DNA of 64,000 nt from Diplodia intermedia. Its lineage: Eukaryota; Ascomycota; Dothideomycetes; Botryosphaeriales; Botryosphaeriaceae. Below, in pieces: positions 44,884-55,232 of this stretch (position 1 is the first letter of the stretch; each line of letters opens with the position of its first letter). The position numbers and the translations under genes were made by a program. The stretch is taken from NCBI GenBank assembly GCA_021495925.1, contig JAKEKT010000112.1:1-64000 (forward strand), read 5' to 3'. Under the pieces are notes generated by a model, which searched no databases, was not told the DNA's origin, and saw only the letters and a program-made list of their open reading frames with translations.

Positions 44884-46071
44884 ATGGACCAAGAAGCACC
44901 TTTTGTGGAAGCGCAGTCGCTGGAAGAGGTGGAAGAGGTGGAAGAGGGCAATGAAGCGCATTCTCCGACTGCGCAGAGATCATGGAGAAAATACCCGGAT
45001 GGTTATTCACGGTTCGCAGCATTCTTGGTCGACGACCCCGACAAAACAGGCACCATTTTTCGCAGATTTGATCGGACCGCCGCACGGAGCCTCCTTTACC
45101 TCGAAAATGAGCTGGGTTCTTTGGAGGCACGGCTTGATAGCCTGGAAGACGAATGCGATGTTGATACCTTGAGACGCGCCTACCTCCGAGATTGGGATGT
45201 TTTGAATAGCGCGGCGAATGGGGGTGACGATAAGGCCATGCAGGTCCGGAGGTTGGTCCTTGACATAAGAGAGAAGGTTGAAGAATACCGTAAGCATTTC
45301 TTTTTAAGCCGCTTCGACTCCCTTACGACCGTTTTTGACAGCTGATGAACCTCAGATGAGGCACTTATTCGCTACAAGCAAGTGTTGTCTTTGACCTCTC
45401 CAGAACGCCGAGCGCTGAAAGCCACACGGAATGTTTTTGCCAAGGACAATAACTGGAAGAATGCGTCAGAGACTATGATCATCGATGGGCTGAGCAAGCA
45501 CTTGAGTGAGAACGAGCAGGACCTCTGCGCTCTGAGAAAGCTTCCGGAACCAGACCGCCTCACAAGGCTCTTCGAGGGCAAGCTGGCTTTCCTCTTTCGA
45601 GTTCGTGTCCGGATTTCCATTGAAGATAAGTAACTGACATACACCCAGGAGAAGGTTAACGGTCAGTATGTCGACTACGTCAGACACCAATCTGTTGAGA
45701 GGGCAGTGAGCGCAATAAGCTCCGTTTTGGCAGCCATCTTCTTGATCGGTGCAGTTCTCGGGCTCTACTTTGTGGAGTCCCAGAATGCTCGGCTCGGAAT
45801 GCTATGCGGATTTACGATAGCTTTTGCGGGATCTCTGGCGCTGCTCACGAACGCAAGGCGGCAGGAAGTCTTTGCTGCAACAGCTGCGTAAGTAATCCAT
45901 CTCCTCCGAGGAGACCACCCGTCGCTGATAGTCAGCAGTTACGCTGCCGTGCTTGTGGTCTTTCTGAACGGAAATTTTGCTCAGAACACAAGCACATCCA
46001 CCGCATCACCTACAGCATCCGCTGCGGTCACTGTAACCTCAACCATCTTCACATCCGCCACAGCACAGTGA
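44884..46071 (+). CDS. DUF6594 family membrane protein
   Basis: Fungal family of unknown function. Four exons: 44884-45289, 45356-45600, 45649-45887 and 45939-46071, giving 340 aa. An acidic start (residues 4-22) precedes the hallmark RKYPDGYSRFAAFLVDDPD. FRRFDRTAARSLLYLENEL follows, and then a long helical region with charged heptads (LVLDIREKVEEYHEALIRYK and LSLTSPERRALKATRNVF). Three hydrophobic segments close the protein: SAISSVLAAIFLIGAVLGLYF, LGMLCGFTIAFAGSLALL and AAYAAVLVVFLNG, then a Ser/Thr-rich tail. Intron 2 uses a GTTCGT donor. The start is the ATG at 44884; an earlier in-frame ATG at 44815 adds residues unlike the family. It faces the methyltransferase gene, with only 102 bp between the stops. 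Confidence 0.82.
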
Positions 46072-46173
46072 CTTTGCGCGAGATGCAGTATGCTGGTGGA
46101 GGACTGTACATTCGAGTGAGGATGCATATCCTTTGCCAATGGGGCCTGTCTATGCGTTGGTATATTATTGGCG

Positions 46174-47855
46174 TTACTCCGCGTCCAACGGCTTCTGTCC
46201 GTAGACAACATACCTGATCCAGTCAGCAAAGCCACCTCTCACCTCAACTCGGACGCACTTACATGTCATGCTGCGGGTGTATAGCCCGGTTCTTCAATTC
46301 CTTCCTCAGCTCCGCCACATGCACCTCAACCTCCTCCTTCTTCCACCCCCTCAGCCCGGTCAAAATCCGCATCGAGAACCCCTCCAACCCATCCGCAAAG
46401 TTCGCCAAGTTAAACAACCCAACCTGTTTCTGCAACACCCAAGTCAGCACACGTCCGCCCCTTTCAACCAACACCATCGCCCCTTCCACAGCAACAACAC
46501 AACCCAACACAACCCTCCCACCCGGCGACAACAGCCAAAAAAAAAAAAAAAAAACCAACTCACCAACATCCCATCCCTCGGCCACCTCCCAACCGGAAAC
46601 GCAAACCTCTCAACCCCCACATTCTCCAACCCCGCCCCCTCCACCCACCCCCTCAACTTCTCCCCCGGCTCCGGCTCCACGCCCATCGCCCTCATCCCCT
46701 CCAGCGTCTCCCTCAGATACGTCGACAGGTACGAATCCGCCGGCAGCGACCCGTCCGTCGCGTACACCTGCATGGTGAAGTCCTGCAGCTCGAGCCAGCC
46801 GCCGGGCCGGAGCGCGGCGGCGCAGCGCGCCACCAGCCCCGGCCAGTCGCGGATCGCGCCGAGCAGGTAGCGCGCGTGGATGTAGTCGAACTTGCGGGTG
46901 TGGGTCCAGGGTGTGGCTTCGATGTCGTCGATTTCGAAGTGCACGTTGGGCGGGACGAAGGCGGGTTGGATGGGGGAGAGGTCGTTGCCGAGGATCTAGT
47001 GTGGGGGGGAGGGAGGGGTTAGTGTGGTGGTGGTGGGGGGGAGAGGGGGGTGGGGGGTGGTACTCGTGCGGATTCGTATTCGTCGCCTGTGGTCGTGGTG
47101 GTGGGTTGTCAGTTGGGGGGTTTTTTTTTTTCTTTCGGGGCCAGGAGGACGGGTTGGTGTTGTGGGTGTGGGGGGTCACTTACCCATCTGGATCGCCCAG
47201 ATGCCGGTTCCTGGTTGTTCATATGTGAGACGGGTTCGATTGTCTTTTTGAAGTCGTGTCGGTGCCATACCTGTTCCGAGATCCAAGATTTCCTGCACGT
47301 CTTTCTTGATCGGGGCCAGGTGCAGCCTGCCGCCGAGGCGGAGCGTGATCATGTGGTGGACGAGGTCCAGCCGGTCGTTTTCGTCCTGCAATGCAGCAGT
47401 CAGCCTGCTTGAAGTCTTCGCGTTACGATGTATATCACGACAGACCTCGTCATTTGGCGCGAAGTACACTGCAAAGGTGGAGTCAGCAGCGGACGGCGAA
47501 ATAGGATCGACGGGAATATGCCGTACCCGAGCTGTCCTTCTTGAAACTGTGGTACCGGCGACCATTCTCGTACTCGTAGTCGGTGATCGAAGAGCTCAAT
47601 GACGACGTGCTCGGCCTGGTAGTGGTGTCAGCAAGCCTTGTCACCATCTCGCGTGGCAGTGACAGGGGGGTGCGGGGGGCGGGGTGAAATGTGGAGACGA
47701 GACGCACAGGTCAGAGTCGTATGAAGAATCCGTCTCGTCGGTTACCTGGTCGAAGGATCAAGCTGTCAGCATTGACCTGCACGAAGCGACAGGCACGTGC
47801 ATACATCATCAGCCTCGATGTGCTGAGGCGCAGGGTTCTCCGTCGGCTGAGACAT
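46174..47855 (-). CDS. LaeA-like SAM-dependent methyltransferase, ten exons
   Basis: Class I methyltransferase of the LaeA/TAM type common near fungal secondary-metabolite and regulatory genes. Exons: 47855-47805, 47745-47708, 47615-47527, 47468-47446, 47385-47271, 47210-47184, 47086-47064, 46995-46564, 46429-46263 and 46213-46174, giving 334 aa. Three exons are only 23-27 nt. Landmarks: DYEYENGRRYHSFK early, ENDRLDLVHHMITLRLGGRL, the SAM-binding loop DLGTGTGIWAIQMG (from residue 102), ILGNDLSPIQP, and FVPPNVHFEIDDIEATPWT. FDYIHARYLLGAIRDWP, LRPGGWLELQDF and a final MYVVYGQKP strand follow. The family conservation on both sides of each junction supports the small exons. Whether the target is protein or small molecule is unknown; no biosynthetic core gene is nearby. 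Confidence 0.87.
46536..46554. repeat. A run inside a methyltransferase intron
   Basis: A run of about 19 A (T on the coding strand) near the donor of the 134-nt intron 46563-46430. Confidence 0.8.
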
Positions 47856-48619
47856 GGTTGTACGTCGAGCAGTGAACGTCGACTCTTCGGAGAAAGACGC
47901 GACGGGGAGGAATTCGGCAGGAATGAGACTCGACCCGAGCGGGCGGTCGCTTCAACACGCTCCCCTTATGTAGGCTGCTGTGCCGCATTGTGGCATGAGC
48001 CCGGCTTCGGCAGCTCCGATTCTCCCAGTGGGCCCAGGTAACATATCCGACGCGATCCCTGTGTTGATCTCGGCAACACACCGCAATACGGGGTATAAAG
48101 GACATGGAAGGGCTTAAAACTGATCGATCCATTGTCGCAAGACATGGAATCTACTCGCTGTCGTCGAGAGTTATACACGTTTTCATTAAACTGCCACAGC
48201 AGGTGACAAATAGTTGGCCTACTACCCGCATGTTCCTCGCGACGATATCGAACCGACCTTATGGGTAGTTGAATCCAATCTCCGGACGTAAATACGAGTC
48301 TTTAATGCATGATATCTATCCAGCCAATAAATCCAACTACCTATGTAAGAAAACTGGTATCGTTTTCGGTGAGCTCAAAGGGCATAAATCTTTTGTCACC
48401 CGCTGTGCTGGAACAACTCAAAGCTGTAGAAACAACAATGAGTAGTACACATTGAAGCATTGCTTACTATGACGGCAAGCTGCCACTCATTTCGCGCACC
48501 AAACAGGGAAAGAAGAATTACTTGTAGTCTAATTACAGCATTACTTGAGCCCTGTACCCTTGAAGTAGCCTTCTCAACACAGGGCTAAATCCCAGACATT
48601 TCCACAAGTTTATCATACA
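47856..48619. other. Intergenic region with a decayed palindromic repeat
   Basis: Contains the promoter of the methyltransferase gene and the 3' flank of the RA-domain gene. It is AT-rich from about 48180 to 48600. A repeat copy at 48202-48341 is annotated separately. No gene seen. Confidence 0.55.
48202..48341. mobile_element. MITE-like repeat, decayed copy
   Basis: Related to the copy at 54879-55015. Shared blocks in the same order are GGTGACAAA (48202), TGGCCTAC followed by CCCGCAT (48215-48231), GGGTAGTTGAAT (48263), CCGGACGTAAAT (48282-48293) and a terminal CAACTACC (48334-48341). The palindromic part is 78 nt, against 79 nt in the other copy. Its right arm is largely degraded, apart from the terminal CAACTACC. 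There is no coding capacity. The element class is inferred. Confidence 0.6.
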
Positions 48620-50401
48620 TCACGATGACCGAGATCCACTCCGCATACGCCCCCCGAGTGCACGTGACTCCTGACCTCTGCCACCAGAGGCCGCCGTTTT
48701 GCGGCTCGAAACCCCCTTCACCGGCGTAGCATGCTTCCGAAGCATGAACACCGGCCTCCGACCCTCACCCTCAAGCCGCTTGAACAGCGTCAAAGGCTTC
48801 TCGTTCAGCCCCAAACAACGCTTCTGGTCCCCGTGCACGATGTACAGAGCGTACTGCCTCGCGTCCCCGACGACGTTGTGTTTCCTGAGCGCGACCGGCA
48901 GAACCGTGCGAGTCGTGTCGTCGGCGCCGACGCGGAAGCTCCTGAAGAACTCTCCGTGCTGCGGCCGCGTCGGTTTCCTGCCCGCGTTCGGGTCCGGGCC
49001 CGTCTCGCGGTGTCTTCTCGGGTACGAAGCGCGTGTCGGATAGGTGTTCGCCGACGAAGATAGGGGTGGGACTTGTGGCGGCGACGCGGAAGTGTTGACG
49101 CTCGAGGGCAAACTGGCCGGACGTGCGGGTCGGGGACCGGAGGCGTCCCGTTCGAGGCGCGACTGCTTGGATTCCTGGCGCGGAGGCGACGGCGACTGCA
49201 GGACGAAGGGCAGGATGGTGCTCCAGACTTTGTACCGGTCTTCGGGCGAGAGCGCGGCCGACCACGTCTGGATGGCGTTGATCGCGGTGGGGAAGTCGCT
49301 GTCTAACAGCTCGGACGACGATTTGGGCGTGGAATGGCTGGGTTTGCCGTCCTGATCTGAATCGTCTCCGGTCTCCAAAACGGTGGCTAGCGACGGCATC
49401 TGGACCATGCCGCCAGATATTTGGGTCATCCTTCTAGCTTGTCTCAGATCCGGTGAAAGTCGAGGGGTACGACTGTTCAATGGCTCGTTTGAAGCATTGA
49501 GAAGACTACAAGACCATCTTTTCAGGTTGGCTTGCTCTTCTGACAGCCAGAGAGAATTTCTTGCGGGTAAAGTCGGATGCCCGTCGACCAGCACGTAGCT
49601 GGACGTGCTCGCTCTGCTTGTGCGCAAAGACTCGAGATCTTCTCGCAGAGATTGGACCAGGAAATAGCTTTCGACGGAGGCAGTCGATACGCGAGAACCT
49701 CGGGCGAAGATGTCACAGTCAACGTCGTCTGCTGGAGACATGGGGCACTCCACTTCTGGCTCGTCGAACTTTTGCTCTTCAAGCTCCTGGAGCTCGGTTA
49801 TGGAGGCGCGGTGCGCGCGCTCAAGGCTTTCAATCAGACTCCGCTGTTGTCCGTCATCTTCCGGATCAGCGACGTCGGAGAATATCGTCCTGGCACATGT
49901 CAGCATATGCCCATAGTCATGGTGGGGTGATGTTACTTACTTTCGCTTGGCTATCTTATCGGCAAGATGCAGAGTTTCCAGCATCAAACTGAGAGTAGCC
50001 TTGTACGTGTCGAGGCTCGCTCGGAGGTACATGATCCTGGGCTTCTGGAGCGCCCACCTGATCCTCTTTGACCATTTGGAGCCGCTCTCACCCGGGATGC
50101 CAACGTGCCTCTGCAGTTCGTGGACCAGCTCGATGATCTCGACGAACATACCAAGGCACCTTTCATTCATCTTCTCGGCCACATCCTTGCAGTGCAGGAC
50201 CGACGCCGCGTCCGCCTCTTCGAGCGTCGACGCCAGGATGCGAAGGATGAAGCAGAAGTTGGAAATCTCGCTGCCTATCTGCTTCGCGTCCTTGGCGGCC
50301 GAGCCGACCTCCTCGGCGAACTGGTAGAGCGTCAGAGAAACACTGACTCCGGTCGCGGCGATGCCGACGATGCTTCCGACGATGCTGAGCGGATCCGCCA
50401 T
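48620..50401 (-). CDS. STAND-type N-terminal domain fused to a Ras-association domain
   Basis: Two exons, 50401-49941 and 49889-48620 (51-nt GTAAGT intron), give 576 aa. Residues 1 to about 150 begin MADPLSIVGSIVGIAATGVS and continue with amphipathic helices (EVGSAAKDAKQIGSEISN and FILRILASTLEEAD). This is the pattern of the fungal N-terminal domain found on STAND/NLR-like proteins. A long Ser-rich linker follows. At residues 480-540 there is a Ras-association-like fold: RTVLPVALRKHNVVG, then RQYALYIVHGDQKRCLGLNE, then KPLTLFKRLEGEGRRPVFML. This matches the RA region of Ste50-type adaptor proteins. There is no NACHT or ankyrin part. The likely role is signalling, by inference. The splice junction is in phase and donor and acceptor are strong. 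Confidence 0.8.
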
Positions 50402-51570
50402 TCGAAAACGTGAAAAAAAGAAAAAGGACGAGTTGAACGGTAAGGTTTCAGACGAGAGCGGGCCGGGCAGACGGACGGTCGACCCGTGTCGGCCTTTTTA
50501 ATGCGGAGACCATCAGCGGGGCGAGGCTGAGATGCGCAGCAGCCCCACGCTCGTGCATGCCTCCCCCTACGTAGCCTGTCAGCACGCCCCTTCGGACGCG
50601 TTTCAGCCTTGCCCGTCCAATGCGTAATGATTCGACAGGAATGAGTTTCAGGAAATGGCACGGTGGCGAAGCAGCGATGCGCATCCGTTTCGGACACTCG
50701 AAACAGTGACAAGGGCTATAAACCTACCCGGCGAGCGTCATCGAAACCCCCCCCTTGCTCCTGCATCCTTTGCAATGTCAATCAACAATCGCTGCCTGAT
50801 AAAAGTGGAGTCCAGTCAACGAAAAATCTGTGTCATTTGCTACTCTCAAGCTGAGATATTCCCTTTGAGTTGGAACAGGCGATTTCAGACGAACAGTTGA
50901 ACTTCGCGATCGCTCATGCAAAGGGGCACAGCGGATGACAAAGGGACTTGGCCCCCATGGATGACGTGACTACCTTTCCTACCAATATTTGGACGAAGAT
51001 ATAACGTTTAGAGCCGATTTATTTTGTCAGCCGCTGTCAAGGTCCCCAGCCGACTACCGACGTGAAAACTCTTGAAGTCCAGAATTTAGTATCTGTTGGA
51101 ATATAAACAGAATAGCTTAGTCAGCGAGGAGCAGGATATATAAGCAGGCCCCCCCGGGCCTCCCCTCCGCTCCTTATGCCAATACAACAACCTCTCACCA
51201 AACACCCCCAAATTTCCAACAGTATCGTCTGTTTTTGGTGGTCCATAGACCTCCTCTAACATAGACTACGGAAACACTCTATAAATTTCGAGCTAGGCAT
51301 GACCCGATCCTTGTAAGCACTACATACTCACTCTATATTTAGGGGGGAGGATCCGCCTTGGCACGACGCTGCACTACTCTAAGTACTAGTCATGTCTTTC
51401 TTTTGACGACATTCACACAACACACACGCCAGCACATATTTCGAACCGGTACCACTCTACGTCGTTGAATGTCTCATGGAATTTGATATTACCAGCCACC
51501 CCCGTTCTGAGCATTGATTAGTAAAAGGAGAAAGCATATAGTACAATGATACGAATCGCTCCGCGGTTAC
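50402..51570. other. AT-richer intergenic region
   Basis: From about 50940 to 51540 the DNA is AT-rich for this window and has no long frame. A TATATAAG motif at 51136 could be a TATA element. The left part is the promoter of the RA-domain gene. No repeat family was recognised. Confidence 0.5.
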
Positions 51571-54073
51571 TTATGAGTACAGCTCGTTTGGAACGATTTT
51601 CCCCACAGGTCCAGACGATAAGCCAGCGCGCCGGAATACCTCGCCTTGCCCCACTACGAAGAATTGTCAGCACATTTGCAATGAGTCCGGGAAGCCAGGG
51701 GCATCAAGTATCAGACGGCAGAGGGCGTCGTGGCAGGAAGTTGGACTTTACAATCAATGTCCAACAGGGGTATGCAGCTTCGATGCAATGCTGTGTAGAT
51801 ATGGTGCAGTATGAAGTGGCAAGAGAAGGAAGACCAGCTGGCGGCGACGGGAAAGAAACGCAGTACTTACAATCTCCCCACTTGACGTAACCCTCATCAT
51901 TCATGTCATTCAACCGCGTCGTGGACGCGCACAACACCCTGATCGATCCGTACATCTGCGGAATGAAGCCTTCGCGGCGATAGGAAAAGGTGCGCCAGCA
52001 AGTGATGGTCATGGCGATCAGCATCGCCGTCGAACCGAAGAGTCCATTCGGCACGCAAGTAACCTGTGAGGGATCAATCAGCCAGACTTGCAAATCAGAC
52101 TTGAACTGTTCTTCGCATTACCGTGTATTGGGAAAAGGAGCGGTACGGAGTCTCAAAGATGACCTCTGCGGTTTGCATGGAGAGGCCCAGGAGCCAGTGC
52201 ATAATAATACTATAGGTCATGGTCGGGATGAGGACGCGCTTGGGAAGTTGGAGTAGGTATGACTGGTTGAAATGCGGATCTTTGACGACGGTGGAGCGCA
52301 GCCGGCCACCGTACTTCTCGAGCTTGCCCCAGTCGAACTCCATGGAGATGAGGGTGAGGTTGTAGATGAGGAGCAGGTAGATGGTCGAGTAGACGAACTG
52401 CAGGCCGTTGGAGATGAAGTACGACGCGATTTCGCTGCTGATGCGGTTGGCCGGTAGTTCGGCCAGCTGGCTGCCCTTGCTGAGGTATGCTACCAGGCTG
52501 ACGTGCGGTGTAGCCGCGTGTTTCCCCGTGTAGATGCTGTGCCACTGGCTACCGACAACGAGACCAAGCATGATCGACCAGGTCAGAGAGCCGATGGACA
52601 ACAGACACAGGAGAAGGATCTGGGTCAATGCAGTCTGGCCAAGTGTGCCGAGAAAGGCCCTCTTGCGCTTCATGGCTAGCGTCGGCCACGGAAGCTTGGT
52701 GTGGTTGTAGACAACGTTGAACTTTTTGCATTTCTGGCAGTGGCCCAGCTCTTCACCTGTGTCGGACGGATCCGGGTCTCGGCAGTGCTTGTGGCACGTG
52801 TGTTTGATCTGTCGCCGATGGAAGTCGCCTTTGCTCGTCATGCATTCGCCCTGAACTTGAAGGCGAGGATACATCGAAGAGACGACGAGTACATCGCCGA
52901 AGTTCAGAAGATGCGATTTGACCTTGCCACGTGCGGAGTACATGGTAAGGGCCATGTAGGTGGCCTTTGCCAGTAGGCAGCCCGTAAGGATCAGGGCAGA
53001 CTGCATGCGCAACACGAGCGTGCAATCGCCTTCGTCTGCGGAGTCGGATGCTGACAAACATCTGATCTGGAGATAGGTGCAGTTTGCTGACTTTGTTTGA
53101 TTCCTTTCGCTGCACAGTTGTTCATCGTAGTAGACCTTGACTGCGTTTGCGTTTAGATATGCGCCTCCAAAGTAGTCCTTCCAGTCATCAAAAGGGGCAG
53201 ATTTGTTGGGCTGAAGACTGTCAAGAGAGCCTTGATTAAAAGCAATTGTACACACGTCAGAGTACATGCCGTAGGAATGGTAATACTCGGTAGTGCTAGA
53301 GTAGTAGTCCTCATACCACTGCTCAAAGTCTGGTACTGGATGGTATGAAACTGACGGTGTTGTCCGATAGGTTGATGTACCGACTAGAGAGTTGGCAAGT
53401 AGGTGGATGGGCATAGAGGTCATGATGAGGAGCAACCAGCTAAGCCAAGATTTCAAGCGATCGGTGCGTTTGTAGTTGATTGCAAAGGGCGAATTAGTGC
53501 CCACGCGGCAATCGCCGTGTTTGGACAGCATGTAAGCGAGGTCGTCGACCCGCAAGGCGGTTGCGAGCTGCTGGTATGTGTTCGACATACCGAGGATCAT
53601 GGTAGAGGCGACATTTATTAAGAACTTCAAGGCCTGCGAAAGCATCAGAAGATTTCAGGACAAATGCGCGGAGCGGGTGGTCAGACTTGATAACCCGGCT
53701 CGACTGATTTGCAGTGACCCTTGTGGAAGGCTATCGACGTTGAGTTTGGATTATTTTCGAGTTGGTGGGAGAAGTCGGGCGAGGCAGAGATGCAGACGAC
53801 GAGCATGATGACAGCGAAGAGGGAGGTGAGGGCGGCCATGCCGGTGAGACTTCGATCAACGAGCATCTCGCGTCTCCACCAGCTGGAGCCCAACCGCGTA
53901 GCCTCCCTCTCCTCGGGCATTGCATTTTCGCATCCAACAAGCGACCAGGACTCGTCGGCATCTTTGCCATCGACGCCGATGGGCGTCTTGGCGGTACTGC
54001 TGCGCCTGCCTTCCTCGGCGCGCTGGAAGGAAGCATAGGAGGTATCGGTGAGCTCAACCGAGGGGTTGGCCAA
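51571..54073 (-). CDS. DUF6536 family polytopic membrane protein
   Basis: Large fungal membrane protein of unknown function. Four exons: 54073-53687, 53633-52122, 52063-51871 and 51653-51571, giving 724 aa. TM1 is near residue 82 (LTGMAALTSLFAVIMLVVC) and is followed by the hallmark GHCKSVEPGYQ and ALKFLINVASTMILGMSN block. Further family features are RTDRLKSWLSWLLLIMTSMP, IHLLANS, a Cys-rich cytoplasmic insert (HTCHKHCRDPD to HCQKCKKF), and membrane segments with NGLQFVYSTIYLLLIYNLTL and WLLGLSMQTAEV. The end, CVPNGLFGSTAMLIAM to NDEGYVKWGD, continues into a short exon ending PNELYS. Intron 1 uses a GTCTGA donor, which is less common. The last intron is 217 nt and has a second in-phase acceptor. 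Start ATG 54073 is the first in frame. Confidence 0.85.
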
Positions 54074-55232
54074 GCTGGAGTAGCAATGTCAGCCGAACAG
54101 TTGGCTCTGGGAAAAGAACAAGTCCCACCGGCTGAACTCCAAGTGAGCCCTTGGGTCTCTGCGCCTGGTCAAGTTGGACTTGAGATGCGAAAACATGGTG
54201 GCTGCATTGGGGGTCCGGCCGGCGAAAAAGGCGGTCGAAGGAGAAGTAGGTGGATGGGAAGGCGGCAAGGCCATTAAGGTTGGGCGCTTGGCTCCAGCTG
54301 GCCCCCAATCTGTAGGGGCGCCCTGATAGTAATCTTGCGACAAGTAGAGGAGCGGCTCCCCGGCTCATTGGAGCGGAATCCGTCTTGCAGCGCTGCCGTG
54401 CGCCCAAAGCTATTTTTGAAGCCATCACCGCATTCCAATGCAGCCACGTACCAGGCGGTTCCCGCGTCCGGCGTCCGGACCAGGGCGGGCGATAAGCCGG
54501 GCATGCTTTGGTGGGCACGCGATCCATGGTCAGAGAGTGTGCAAGTTGGCTGGAGGATCATGATCGCTGTCTCCAGACAGTAATGTAGATGTCTCGACGT
54601 CGCGTGGTGGGTGGGGCTGGGGATGCGCGCTAGGTAGGTAAGGCCAAGGAAGGCTTGTTCCACCCCCAGCTCTTTCCTCTCTACCCCACAAGGCTCCAGC
54701 AATCACACATGCAAGGGCGCCAGGTTTCACTCTTTTCAGCGAACTCCTTCACTTCTGTCAGCTGCGAACCCACAGTCCCAAATGCCTCCTCAGCCTCGCC
54801 CGGCTGAGTCATTAACCATTCTTGCTGCCGTGAAATCAAGCTTTTTCAGTTCGGGAATTAGCGTCACACTAGCACGTTGGTGACAAAAGAAATGGCCTAC
54901 CCGCATCTGCCTCATAAAAAAAAATCTCACCGAGTGGGTAGTTGAATACAAGATCCGGACGTAAATGTGTATATTTAAAATGTATATTTACGTCCGGATC
55001 TTGTATTCAACTACCTACACCAACTTGATAATGCAGTGTTTGTGTACGGTATATGTCGGTGTCCACGGTCAAAAATGCTTGGAGTTCGGGGCTCGCGCGT
55101 TGCAACAGCGGCGCATCTCCACCATGTCATCCATGGTTAAGGGGCCTCAACCCTGAGGCGAAGAAAATTTGGTCTGTATAAAGCTGTGGCTAGGCACTCT
55201 TTTCATTCCCCCCCAGGAACAGCACCGCCACG
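54074..55232. other. Intergenic region with a palindromic repeat
   Basis: Divergent upstream regions of the DUF6536 gene and the F-box-like gene. Contains the repeat at 54879-55015. Frames at 54054-54702 on the minus strand are unrecognised. No gene seen. Confidence 0.5.
54879..55015. mobile_element. MITE-like repeat with perfect 30-bp inverted arms
   Basis: The arms 54937-54966 and 54986-55015 are exact reverse complements over 30 of 30 bases, around a 19-nt AT-rich loop. The left arm starts GGTAGTTGAATACAAG and ends CGGACGTAAAT. A 58-nt left extension (GGTGACAAA...TGGCCTACCCGCAT...) is shared with the copy at 48202-48341. No coding capacity. A 7-nt GTTGGTG near 54876 is mirrored by CACCAAC near 55018, a possible outer terminal repeat. 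The class (MITE or solo terminal repeat of a DNA transposon) is inferred. Confidence 0.7.
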
